NCBI GenBank assembly: GCA_023265395.1
Contig: JAHFTX010000015.1
Span: forward strand, 1-54,360
Source of the DNA: Thermoplasmata archaeon
GTDB taxonomy: Archaea; Thermoplasmatota; DTKX01; JAHFTX01
Direction: 5' to 3'
Length of the DNA stretch: 54,360 nt
Part shown: in pieces, positions 1 through 8,113 of the stretch
How the letters are laid out: every line of letters begins with the position of its first letter
Numbering within the stretch: position 1 is the stretch's first letter
Translations under genes and position numbers: made by a program
The notes under the pieces: generated by a model
Told to the model about the DNA's origin: nothing
Database searches by the model: none
What the model saw: only the letters and a program-made list of their open reading frames with translations

Positions 1-25
1 TGGGCGCTCTGTGCGACGATAACCT

Positions 26-31
26 CTATAG
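26..31 (+). promoter_or_regulatory. TATA-like box upstream of first CARDB gene
   Basis: CTATAG sits about 70 bases before the ATG at 98. Transcription starting about 25 bases downstream would give a leader of some 45 bases. That leader carries the purine-rich AGGGAGG (84-90), a good ribosome binding site seven bases before the ATG. Assignment is by sequence and spacing only. Confidence 0.4.
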
Positions 32-97
32 CGGCGTCTCCCACTGCTGCGGCCCTGGCCGCCCGCGAGCGTTCGGCGCTGCCAGGGAGGAACGGAC

Positions 98-2344
98 ATG
101 TCCCGTCGCGCGCTATCGATCCTGACCCTGACGAGCCTGGTGCTGATTGCCGTACTCTCGAGCGCCGGCGTCCCCGTCGGGGCAGCGCTGCCGATCGACT
201 TCGTCCAGGACTTCTATGTCGATGTCGGCAACAGCTCCGTCCCAGCCAGTGGGATCATCGGTTCGGGGGTGACCATCGACTTCTCGGTCGCCAACGTCGG
301 CGCCGTCAACAACACCGTGGTGGTGACCATCTCCTACCAGCCCGGCAGTGGCGGCCCCAGCCACACCATCGCGCAACTGACCTCGCCGGACCTCGTCACC
401 TACAACGACACCGGCGGCGCCCCCTCCTTCGGCCCCTACAGCGATTCCGTCACCTGGTGGACCAACGACACCGGTTCCTTCCCCGGTCTGGTCGGTGGCT
501 CCTACAACATCACCATCGCCGTCTCGCCGACCACGGGTGTCGACATCAATGCGACCAACGACACCCTCAAGCTCCCCATCACCCTCTTGGGGGGCGACCC
601 GACCGTCGACGAGGTCACCTTGCGGGTCGCCGGCGCCATCGCCACCGAGGCCCTCGAGGGTGAGATCGTCAACATCACCGTCGGCGTGACCAATGACGGA
701 CCTGGCGTCATCTACGATGCCACGGTCGCGCTCACGCGGACCCTCGATGGGATCGATTCGCTCTCGCCGGTCGCCGAGTGGCAGATCCCCCAGTGGGACG
801 ACCAGCAGGGCTTCTCCTTCACCTACGATGCCACAACCACGGGCTGGGACGGCAGCGTCGTCTCGTGGACTGCGGAGGCCTCCGGGGCGCTCCTGGTCAG
901 TGCAGACCTCACCGTCCTCGAGCGCACCGACGACCTGAGCGTCGCCCTCGCCCCGCTAACCTACGAGCCGACCCTCAACCACACCGCCACCAGCCCGGTG
1001 CTCAGCGACCTCGTCAACATCACCGCGACCATCACCAACGAGCCGACCGCGACCCAGGCGACCGACGTGACCGTCGAAGTGCTCGTCGACGGCATCGTCG
1101 TCAACGAGCGTACCCTCACCGCAGTGGGGATCGCCGAGGAGCGCATCGTCAGCTACCTCTGGGACACTGCCGGGAGCACCCCGCGCCAGGTCCTCGTCGA
1201 GGTCCAGGCCAGTGGTGAGACCAGCGACGCGAGCGCTTCGACGACCTTCGAGCTGGGCCCCGCCCCGGCAGCCAACGTCACGATCAAGGGTTTCTCTGTC
1301 GACTCGACGCCCGTGGCGCTCGAACGGCCGGGCAACCAACAGTGGGTCGACGTGACCATCGAGACCCACAACGGCGGCACCCTGGCCGCCAAGAACGTCG
1401 CGATCTCGGTGACCGATGGCAAGGACACCAACGGCACCACGTTGGCGTCGCTGGCGGTCGGAGCAGAGGCACGCTGGAGCGGCGGACTCCAGCTGGCCAC
1501 CGCAGAGCAGGACGGGGTCGTCCAGCTGGTGGCCACGGTCGGCGGGCAGGTCGCCAAGGTCGACGTCACCATCCCCGGCGATGTCGACGCCCCTGCACTG
1601 GTGGCCGAATCGATCGCAGCCTCGCCGGCGTCCATCGAAGCGGGCCAGGGGGCGGTCGCCCTCAACCTCACCCTCCACAACAGCGGCGACGGACCGAGCG
1701 AGCCCCTGAGCGTCCCCCTGCTGAGCCTGGGACCTTCCAATGCCACGGTCACGCTGCCGTCGGTCGCCTTCCCCGCCATCGCCGCCGGCGAGAGCGCCTC
1801 GGCCTCGGTCTCGTGGACCCCGACCAACGGCACGGTCGGGGTGTGGCAGATCAACGCCACCGTCGGCGGAGTCACCGTCACCACTGACGTCACGGTCACG
1901 CCGACCAAGGTCGCGGCGCTGGAGCTGTCGGTCCTCAACGGCCTGTTCAAGGGGACCCTCGAGACGGGCAAGAGGCGCACGGTGACGGTCAAGGTCACCG
2001 TCAACAACACCGGCACGGCGATCATCGACAACATCACCGTCATGCTCTTCGACACCGCCAAGAGCGAGATCGTCGACTCCGAACAGATCGTCTCGCTGGC
2101 CCCCCACGAGGGCAAGACGGTCGAGCTCTCGCTGAGCGCTGGATCGGGGACGCGGCAGCTGATGGCCAAGGCCACGGCGACCTTCCGCGGAGTCGCGGTG
2201 ACGGTCGACGGCAGCCCCACCCCCGTGACGATCAAGTTCACCGCCAAGACGCCCGGGTTCGAGCTCCTGGCCGTGATCGGTGGGTTGGGTACCGCGCTCC
2301 TGCTGCTGCGCCGCCGTGGACGCCAGGCCTCGCGCTCCGGCTAG
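98..2344 (+). CDS. CARDB-repeat surface protein with PGF-CTERM anchor
   Basis: An exported protein of 748 residues. It opens with a signal peptide (basic MSRR, then a hydrophobic stretch to about residue 30) followed by repeated beta-rich modules of CARDB type. These are recognisable by recurring phrases such as 'VTVxVxNxGxxxxxxVxV' spaced about 100-120 residues apart, with many Asn-x-Thr/Ser sequons that could be N-glycosylated. The C-terminus has the PGF-CTERM layout: a TPGFE motif, a hydrophobic helix of about 18 residues, then an arginine-rich tail. In archaea this signal is known to be processed by archaeosortase A, leaving the protein lipid-anchored at the surface. CARDB modules usually mediate adhesion or assembly, so a structural or adhesive surface role is inferred. 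The ATG at 98 has a strong Shine-Dalgarno sequence. The stop overlaps the convergent gene by four bases. The gene at 3178 is a close architectural relative. Confidence 0.85.
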   Translation: MSRRALSILTLTSLVLIAVLSSAGVPVGAALPIDFVQDFYVDVGNSSVPASGIIGSGVTIDFSVANVGAVNNTVVVTISYQPGSGGPSHTIAQLTSPDLVTYNDTGGAPSFGPYSDSVTWWTNDTGSFPGLVGGSYNITIAVSPTTGVDINATNDTLKLPITLLGGDPTVDEVTLRVAGAIATEALEGEIVNITVGVTNDGPGVIYDATVALTRTLDGIDSLSPVAEWQIPQWDDQQGFSFTYDATTTGWDGSVVSWTAEASGALLVSADLTVLERTDDLSVALAPLTYEPTLNHTATSPVLSDLVNITATITNEPTATQATDVTVEVLVDGIVVNERTLTAVGIAEERIVSYLWDTAGSTPRQVLVEVQASGETSDASASTTFELGPAPAANVTIKGFSVDSTPVALERPGNQQWVDVTIETHNGGTLAAKNVAISVTDGKDTNGTTLASLAVGAEARWSGGLQLATAEQDGVVQLVATVGGQVAKVDVTIPGDVDAPALVAESIAASPASIEAGQGAVALNLTLHNSGDGPSEPLSVPLLSLGPSNATVTLPSVAFPAIAAGESASASVSWTPTNGTVGVWQINATVGGVTVTTDVTVTPTKVAALELSVLNGLFKGTLETGKRRTVTVKVTVNNTGTAIIDNITVMLFDTAKSEIVDSEQIVSLAPHEGKTVELSLSAGSGTRQLMAKATATFRGVAVTVDGSPTPVTIKFTAKTPGFELLAVIGGLGTALLLLRRRGRQASRSG

Positions 2345-3033
2345 CCGTAGGCGCCCGTGGGCTCCTCGGGATGGGCCGGACGCCGCGGGGTGTCCACGTG
2401 GGGGCGCAGCGCCGCTGCGGCCTGCTCGAGGCGCTGCTGCAGGGCCATCCGCGCCGCGCTGCGGTCGGCAGGGGGAAGCAGCGCGCCAGCCGCGGCGGTG
2501 ATGCCATCGAAGGCCTCCAAGCTGACGGGCGCCGCAGCGGCGAGCAGGCGCTGGGTGCGCGCAAGGTCGGTCTGCTGCGCGCGGCGGCGGAGCACCAGCA
2601 GCCCGAATCGCACATGGACCTCCTTCTCGATGATCGAGGAGGCAGCGAATTTGTCGAGGGCTTCGTCGCCCCGTTTGGACAGCAGACGCAGGAGGGAGAT
2701 CTGCGCTTCCGACATCACCACGAGCTGGGCGGCCGCCTCCTCCCACTCCTGGAGGCGTCGGCGTGCACCCTCGAAGGCGTGGTCCCCCAGGGCTCGGAAC
2801 ATCAGGTCGTGCTCCTGCTGGGCGCTCAGCCCCGTCGCACGGGCGAGCTTGAGCAGCCCGCGGGCCGCGCCCATCTGGTCCTTCTGGCACTGCATCAGCT
2901 GCCAGCGGTCCTCGAGGGTGGGAGCCTCGTCGAGGAAGTGGCGGAACTGTTGGACGCCCGCCAGCTCGAGGTCGGCCAGGTGGGAGAGCACCACCGGCCA
3001 CGGCGAGGTCGCGTCGCTCGACGTCAGAGCCAT
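2341..3033 (-). CDS. All-helical protein, possibly ferritin-like (PaaA/PaaC-type)
   Basis: A predicted cytoplasmic, all-alpha protein of 230 residues without signal peptide or membrane segment. I do not recognise it firmly. Several long amphipathic helices carry acidic and histidine residues, including a stretch beginning TLEDRWQLM and an EKEVHVRFG motif. These resemble the ExxH-bearing helices of ferritin-like proteins and of phenylacetyl-CoA epoxygenase subunits, but a complete two-iron ligand set cannot be assigned by eye. The C-terminal 30 residues are Pro/Arg-rich and probably disordered. The gene lies antisense between two CARDB/PGF-CTERM genes. It shares the tetranucleotide CTAG with the first as overlapping stops and is divergent from the second. 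A longer open frame on this strand (956-3001) is a GC-driven shadow. Confidence 0.6.
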   Translation of the reverse strand: MALTSSDATSPWPVVLSHLADLELAGVQQFRHFLDEAPTLEDRWQLMQCQKDQMGAARGLLKLARATGLSAQQEHDLMFRALGDHAFEGARRRLQEWEEAAAQLVVMSEAQISLLRLLSKRGDEALDKFAASSIIEKEVHVRFGLLVLRRRAQQTDLARTQRLLAAAAPVSLEAFDGITAAAGALLPPADRSAARMALQQRLEQAAAALRPHVDTPRRPAHPEEPTGAYG

Positions 3034-3177
3034 CAGAGCCTCACCCTGGCCAGCGCCGCGACTGGAAAAAGGCTTGTGGTCACCTCCGCGGGTGGGTTTG
3101 CGCAGCAGCGCCCCGGTTCGCTCCCGGGGAGATGTGGCCGAAAATGGTTAGTACCTCTGGCGTCCCCTCAAGCGTCC

Positions 3178-5436
3178 ATGGAGGTCGCACGGCGGAGCGG
3201 CCAGCGGACGTCGGGGTTCGTCCTGTTGCTCGTGGGCCTGCTCCTGTGCTCGGGCGGCCTGCTCGCGGCCACCACGGCGAGCCCAGCCCCTCGGGGGACC
3301 CTGCTCGACCTGCTGGCGGTCGACCTGACCGCCCCCAGCAACGCCACCATCGGGGAGACGGTCCCGATCATCGCCCGCGTCGCCAACGTCGGCCAAGAGC
3401 GGGCCAACAACACCACCCTCGACCTCGGCTTCCGCGCCTCGGGATCCGCTGACCCGCTGACGACCATCGCGACCTACGACTTCCTGGTTGCCGGTACCTC
3501 CATCAACGTCAGCGACCCGGCCTTCCAATGGGATGTCGACTGGGACACCAGCCTTTTCTCGGGTCTGACCGGAGGACCGTACGACCTGGTGTTCACCTCG
3601 ACCGACCCACTGGATGTCAACCTCACCAACAACTCCCTCTCGACGCAGATCGAACTCTATGATGCCCCGCCGCCACCCACCCCTCGGCTCTCCTTGCTCG
3701 GGCCGTTGGTGCTCCCTTCGACCTGGTTCATCGATGATGGACCGCTGGAGCTGCAGGTGCGTCTCTCCAACGTCGGCACCGGGGCGGTCACTCCCACCGA
3801 CGTGCGCACCCTGCAGCTGCGCACCGTCGGTGCCACCCCCCAGCTGGTGGCCCAGGAGGCGATCACCGACCTCAAGGTGGGCAAATCCCAGACGATCGAG
3901 CTCCTCATCGACGGAGCGGCCCAGCCGACCAACACTTCGGTCTCCTTCCAGCTGACCGTCGAGAACGGAACCGACCCGGTCAACGAGACCCTGCCGGCTG
4001 GACCGGTGGAGTTCCATTGGCGCGCGCCCGACTTGGGGATGAAGCTGCTGCTGGTGCTCCCCTCCCAGCCGGTGGCCACGGAACTGGTGACCGTGCGCGT
4101 GCAGGTGCTCAACAACGGGACCCTCGATGCACTGGGGCTTCCGTTGGCGCTGCTGGTCGATGGCATCGAGGTCGCCGGTGCCACCATCAATGTCAGCGAC
4201 AACGGCGGATCGATGACCACCGACCTGCTGTGGCAGACCGATGGCGATGACTCAGGCGCCCGGTTGTTGACCATTAGCGCCCCGGGGGTCCCCCAGCCGC
4301 TGCAGTTCGTGCTGCTGATCGGCCCGCAGCCGGTGCCAAACCTCTACCTCACGGCGCTGGCGATCCCGGCGCTGGCTCGGCTCGAGGAGGTCGGTGCCAC
4401 CCAGCAGGTGAGCATCAGCGCGGTGGTGTTCAACAACGGTACGGCACCCATCAGCGATGCCCAGGTGGCACTGCTGGTCGACGGCGCCGAGGTCGACCAT
4501 CAGGGCAACCTCAGCGTCGGCCTAGGCTCCTCGACCTCGGTGACCTTCCGCACGACCTTCACCACCCCCGAGAACGACCAGCGGGTCGCCGTCGAGGCGC
4601 GGGTGCTGACGGCCGCCGACCCCTTGCGCGGCAGCCTCCCAAAGGAGGTGCTGGTGCCCGGCGACGACGACGCTGCGGTCATCGCACTGGGCGACCTGAC
4701 CATCGACCAGGCGACCCAAGAACAGGCGCGCCCGGTCTTCCTCAACCTCACCGTGCGCAACTCCGGGGACGCGGCCGAGCAGGTCTCGGTCGTCCTGGCG
4801 ACCACCATCGAAGGACAGAAGGGCGTCGCGACGGTCTCCTCGACGGGACTGAGCGTCGCCGCCGGCGCCACCGTCGTCACCCCACTGCGCTGGGACATCT
4901 CGGCGACCGAGGGGCTTGGGGTGCACACGGTCACCGCCACGGTCGGCGGCCTGTCGCGCTCGGGCACCGTCGAGGTCACCCCGCTGCGGGTGCCGGTGCT
5001 CTGGGTCCGCTTCAGCGACGAGAGCTTCTACAAGACCGCCCCCACGGGCAAGGAGATCGAGTTCAAGGTCGAGCTCAAGGTGTTCAACGCTGGAGAGGCC
5101 CACAGCGGCCGTGTCTCGGTGACGGTCTACACCGAGCTGGGGGACCAGCTGTGCCTGCTGACCATCACCGACATCGCCCCCGATTCGGAGGCGAAGGTCT
5201 CCTGCAGCATCACCCAGGTCTCCGAGACCAGCCACACCGCGATGCATTACAGTGCGACCGTCGAGACCGTCTCGAAGTTCGCCGGGGAGACCGTCATCGG
5301 CACGACCGAACGCAGCTTCGCGGCCCTGATCGAACCAGCGCCCACCACCCCCGGCTTCGAACTGGTCGGGGCATTGGTGGCGATCGCCCTGACCCTCTAC
5401 CTCTCGCGGCGCACGCGCTCGCGCGACGCCCCTTAG
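3178..5436 (+). CDS. Second CARDB-repeat surface protein with PGF-CTERM anchor
   Basis: A predicted secreted protein of 752 residues with the same plan as the gene at 98. The N-terminus is basic (MEVARRSGQR), followed by a hydrophobic signal helix. Next come several beta-sandwich CARDB-like repeats rich in Asn-Thr sequons, with a conspicuous proline stretch about 160 residues in. It ends in TPGFE, a hydrophobic helix and an arginine-rich tail (SRRTRSR), the PGF-CTERM signature. The open frame extends upstream to 2371, but that part lies opposite the helical-protein gene and has no sensible sequence. The ATG at 3178 begins exactly at the signal peptide and was chosen. There is no Shine-Dalgarno; GGTTAGTA about 30 bases upstream may be a weak TATA box giving a leaderless transcript. 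The stop TAG overlaps the convergent protease's stop in TTAG. Confidence 0.82.
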   Translation: MEVARRSGQRTSGFVLLLVGLLLCSGGLLAATTASPAPRGTLLDLLAVDLTAPSNATIGETVPIIARVANVGQERANNTTLDLGFRASGSADPLTTIATYDFLVAGTSINVSDPAFQWDVDWDTSLFSGLTGGPYDLVFTSTDPLDVNLTNNSLSTQIELYDAPPPPTPRLSLLGPLVLPSTWFIDDGPLELQVRLSNVGTGAVTPTDVRTLQLRTVGATPQLVAQEAITDLKVGKSQTIELLIDGAAQPTNTSVSFQLTVENGTDPVNETLPAGPVEFHWRAPDLGMKLLLVLPSQPVATELVTVRVQVLNNGTLDALGLPLALLVDGIEVAGATINVSDNGGSMTTDLLWQTDGDDSGARLLTISAPGVPQPLQFVLLIGPQPVPNLYLTALAIPALARLEEVGATQQVSISAVVFNNGTAPISDAQVALLVDGAEVDHQGNLSVGLGSSTSVTFRTTFTTPENDQRVAVEARVLTAADPLRGSLPKEVLVPGDDDAAVIALGDLTIDQATQEQARPVFLNLTVRNSGDAAEQVSVVLATTIEGQKGVATVSSTGLSVAAGATVVTPLRWDISATEGLGVHTVTATVGGLSRSGTVEVTPLRVPVLWVRFSDESFYKTAPTGKEIEFKVELKVFNAGEAHSGRVSVTVYTELGDQLCLLTITDIAPDSEAKVSCSITQVSETSHTAMHYSATVETVSKFAGETVIGTTERSFAALIEPAPTTPGFELVGALVAIALTLYLSRRTRSRDAP

Positions 5437-6458
5437 AACACCTTGGGGATGTCCAGGCCGCAGATCTGCGAGTAGGGCGTCACCGACGGGAGCAGCAGCA
5501 GCAGCAGGATCGCGCTGCCCATCAGCGCCCCCCACACCCCCCAGTTCCAGTCGGCGACCTGCCGACCGTCGAGGGCGTTGCCGAAGATCGCCAGGGGGAT
5601 GAGGTTGAACATCGCCAGCAAGAGGTTGAGCTGCAAGGTGATCTGCAGCGTCGTGCCCAAGAACCCAGCCTGGTCCACGGCCCAGGTCAGCGGCATGACC
5701 AGCAGGACGATCACGAGGTTGACGATCGGGCCGGCAGCGGCGATGATGCCGTTCTGCTTGCGGGTGGCGTTGCCCGCCGAGACCACCGCCCCGCAACCCG
5801 AGGGGATGATCCAGCCGATCAGGATGGAGCCGGCGAGCATCCAGGCGATGCCGTTCATCGACAGGACGAACTCCGACCACAGCCCGAAGTACTGCGCCGA
5901 GTACTTGTGGCCCAGCTCGTGGAGGAAGAAGCCTGTCCCTGCAGCCACGAAGGACATGGGCAACAGCAACAGCAGTACCCCCCACCCCCCCTGGGACAGG
6001 CCGAAGATGCCGTTGGCGAAGGCGAAGGAGAACGCGACCGTCATCGCAGCGGTGGCGATGGCCAGGTCCTTGAGCTCGCGCGAGCTGAAGCGGCCCAGGG
6101 GACGGGAGTCGTGGCTGTAGTACCGATTGCTCAGGTCGTAGTTGCGCCCGTAGAGCACATCGGGGTTGCGCCCGCCGTAGCGTCGCCGCAGCACCGGTCC
6201 CGAAGCGGCGGCCGCCCCAGAGCCGGCGCGCTGCGAAGGAGAGGCGGTTCGCGCGGCGGCACCCTGGTGCGGGTAGCCGTAGGGGTCGGCAGATGCGTAC
6301 GGGGAGGAGCCGTAGGGGTTCGGTCGCAGGGTCGCTTCTCGCTCTTGCTCCCAGCCAGCGGACCCGTCGAGATGCATCTCGACGAAGTCAGGCTCGCTGT
6401 CGGTGGTGTACTCTTGCTCCCACCCCTCGTCATCGACGATGCGGACCCGGCGAGCCAT
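5433..6458 (-). CDS. M50-family membrane metalloprotease (site-2 protease-like)
   Basis: A polytopic membrane protein of 341 residues. The zinc-binding motif HELGH lies at 180-184 inside a membrane helix, and the downstream NALDGRQ region supplies the probable third ligand, Asp297. These are hallmarks of peptidase family M50, which cleaves within or next to membrane helices. The first 120 residues are unusual for the family: hydrophilic, rich in Tyr, Pro, Gly and Arg, presumably a cytoplasmic regulatory or substrate-binding tail. About six transmembrane segments follow. The frame is open 69 bases further upstream, but the ATG at 6458 begins a sensible hydrophilic MARRVRIVDDE and was preferred. 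It lies 70 bases downstream of the TraB-family gene on the same strand, so the two may be co-transcribed. Substrate unknown. Confidence 0.85.
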   Translation of the reverse strand: MARRVRIVDDEGWEQEYTTDSEPDFVEMHLDGSAGWEQEREATLRPNPYGSSPYASADPYGYPHQGAAARTASPSQRAGSGAAAASGPVLRRRYGGRNPDVLYGRNYDLSNRYYSHDSRPLGRFSSRELKDLAIATAAMTVAFSFAFANGIFGLSQGGWGVLLLLLPMSFVAAGTGFFLHELGHKYSAQYFGLWSEFVLSMNGIAWMLAGSILIGWIIPSGCGAVVSAGNATRKQNGIIAAAGPIVNLVIVLLVMPLTWAVDQAGFLGTTLQITLQLNLLLAMFNLIPLAIFGNALDGRQVADWNWGVWGALMGSAILLLLLLPSVTPYSQICGLDIPKVF

Positions 6459-6528
6459 GGTACCGCCGAATCGCCCGTGCGGACTACTTGAGCCTGTCGT
6501 CGCCCTCACGGCAGGGACGCAGCACACC

Positions 6529-7722
6529 TCATCCGAGGCCGAAGCGCACGATGAAGGGGAGGGAGAGGAAGGTGCCGATGGAGCTGCCGACGTTGGCCAG
6601 GGCGGTCACCAGCAGGATGCGGATCACGGCGTTCTTGAAGAACCCCTCGGTGGTGGTCGCACGGAAGAGCTCGAGGAGGTCGGCGTTGGTGGGCTTGCGT
6701 ACCCAGATCTCCACCCCCCCAGCGACCCAGCCGGCGGCCACCGCTGGATGCAGCGCGGTGAAGGGCGACGAGAACGCCCCGGCGGCGACTGAGAGCGGAT
6801 GTCCACGGGCGGCCGCCGTGGCGATGGCGCAGCAGATCGCATGGATGACGATCCACCAGAAGAAGGCCACTTGGGCGTCGGCGAGGGTCTTGTCCATGGT
6901 CCCCTCGACCGAGGCGACGTAGAACCGATAGAGGATCAGCACCACCATGGCGACCATCGTGCCGTAGCCGATCGCCTTGGCCCACGGGAACCCCTTGGGG
7001 GGGACGACATCGAGCTCTGCCAGCGTGGGCAGGATCTCGTTGGCTGCCAATCGCTCCAGCGCCTTCTGGATCCCTTGGAGGTGCCCCGCGCCGACGATGG
7101 CGACGACGGTCCCCTCCTTGGCGGCCTCGTGGATGTGGCGCGCCAGATAGATGTCGCGTTCGGCGATGAGCACCTTGGCGATGGTGGGGGCGACGGTGCC
7201 CAGCTCCTCCATCATCATCGACAGGACGTCCTGCTCCATCAGCGCGTCGAGGTCGATCTCCTCCTCGGTCCCTTCCTCGAGCGGGACCATCATCTGGATC
7301 ATCTCCCACAGCAGGCGCATCTTCTCGCGCAGGCGCATCTGCCGCCAGGCCTTCTGCAGGGTGATGCTGATGTCGCGGTCTGCCAACAGCTCCGTGGCGC
7401 CGACGGCCGCGGTGGCCTCGATGGCCGCGACCATCTCGGCCCCCGGCTCGACGCCGAAACGCTCGCCCAGACGCCGCTGGATGGAGGCGAGGTACGCCTG
7501 TGCCAGGAAGAAGTAGGCGTTGCGCCCGCGGATCAGCTGTTGGAGGGGCAGCTTCTCCCACCGCTGCTTGTCCAGCAGCACCTCCTTGCGCCTAGCGTCG
7601 AGCTCGATGGCGACGGTCGTGGGGCGCTCGGCGGAGATGACCTCGGTGACCTCGGCCACTGACTTGGGGGAGACGTGTGCCGTGCCCACCAACACGATAC
7701 GGTCCCCCACGCGCACCTGCAT
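6529..7722 (-). CDS. TraB/PrgY family membrane protein
   Basis: A protein of 397 residues with the TraB/PrgY (Pfam TraB) signature: GTAHVS at 13-18, a following 'TVAIELDARR' strand-loop, and GAGHLQGI near residue 220. The C-terminal 150 residues contain about four or five hydrophobic segments and are predicted to anchor it in the membrane. The bacterial founder PrgY limits peptide pheromone activity in Enterococcus, and distant relatives (TIKI, GumN) are linked to proteolysis, so a membrane-associated metalloprotease-like role is possible but unproven in archaea. A TATA-like element at 7749-7754 (read on the minus strand as CTTTAT) is 27-32 bases before the ATG, implying a leaderless transcript. 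The neighbouring M50 protease downstream makes a shared role in membrane proteolysis plausible. Confidence 0.85.
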   Translation of the reverse strand: MQVRVGDRIVLVGTAHVSPKSVAEVTEVISAERPTTVAIELDARRKEVLLDKQRWEKLPLQQLIRGRNAYFFLAQAYLASIQRRLGERFGVEPGAEMVAAIEATAAVGATELLADRDISITLQKAWRQMRLREKMRLLWEMIQMMVPLEEGTEEEIDLDALMEQDVLSMMMEELGTVAPTIAKVLIAERDIYLARHIHEAAKEGTVVAIVGAGHLQGIQKALERLAANEILPTLAELDVVPPKGFPWAKAIGYGTMVAMVVLILYRFYVASVEGTMDKTLADAQVAFFWWIVIHAICCAIATAAARGHPLSVAAGAFSSPFTALHPAVAAGWVAGGVEIWVRKPTNADLLELFRATTTEGFFKNAVIRILLVTALANVGSSIGTFLSLPFIVRFGLG

Positions 7723-7748
7723 CGGCGATTGGGACGCTCAAGCCCGCC

Positions 7749-7754
7749 ATAAAG
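7749..7754 (-). promoter_or_regulatory. TATA box for the TraB-family gene
   Basis: CTTTAT read on the minus strand, centred about 29 bases before the ATG at 7722. This fits an archaeal TATA box driving a leaderless message. Confidence 0.45.
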
Positions 7755-7811
7755 CCGCGCACCTGCGGCGCCCCGATGGGGACGGGGCGACCCGGCTCCG
7801 CGCACAAGCGT

Positions 7812-7818
7812 GATATAC
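7812..7818 (+). promoter_or_regulatory. TATA box for the DUF1059 gene
   Basis: GATATAC lies about 40 bases before the GTG at 7854. It would give a short leader of about 15 bases. Confidence 0.4.
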
Positions 7819-7853
7819 CGACGACCGCTCTGTCCCACGCTAGGTGAAGCCCG

Positions 7854-8054
7854 GTGGCAAAAGTGCTGCGTTGTGCCGACATCGGACTGTCCTGCGACTT
7901 CGTCGCGCGCGCCCAGACCGAGGAGGAGATCCTCTCGCAGGCGGCCGTGCATGTCCAGGCGGTCCATCCGCAGATCCAGTTGACCGACGACGTCGTCGCC
8001 AAGGTGCGCGGCGCGATCAAGAAGGAAGGGTTCCTCTCTCGGTTCCGCAAGTGA
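7854..8054 (+). CDS. DUF1059 small protein
   Basis: A 66-residue protein matching the DUF1059 pattern: an N-terminal CADIGLSCDF with two cysteines seven residues apart, then a TEEEIL helix and two histidines (AVHVQAVHP). Proteins of this family are short, common in archaea and actinobacteria, and have no established function; the spaced Cys/His suggest possible metal binding, which is my inference. The start is GTG, preceded by a TATA-like box. The C-terminus is basic (KKEGFLSRFRK). The ATPase/TPR gene starts 60 bases downstream on the same strand. Confidence 0.8.
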   Translation: MAKVLRCADIGLSCDFVARAQTEEEILSQAAVHVQAVHPQIQLTDDVVAKVRGAIKKEGFLSRFRK

Positions 8055-8113
8055 CCCCCATCGTGGGCGGCCAAGGGTTTTCCCCTCCATCGCCCTAGGC
8101 GGGCGCGGTCGCC

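Noticed and set aside
956-3001. A 681-residue open frame on the minus strand over the first CARDB gene
   Set aside because: It is antisense to a clear secreted protein and has low-complexity Arg/Gly/Asp-rich content typical of shadow frames in GC-rich DNA.
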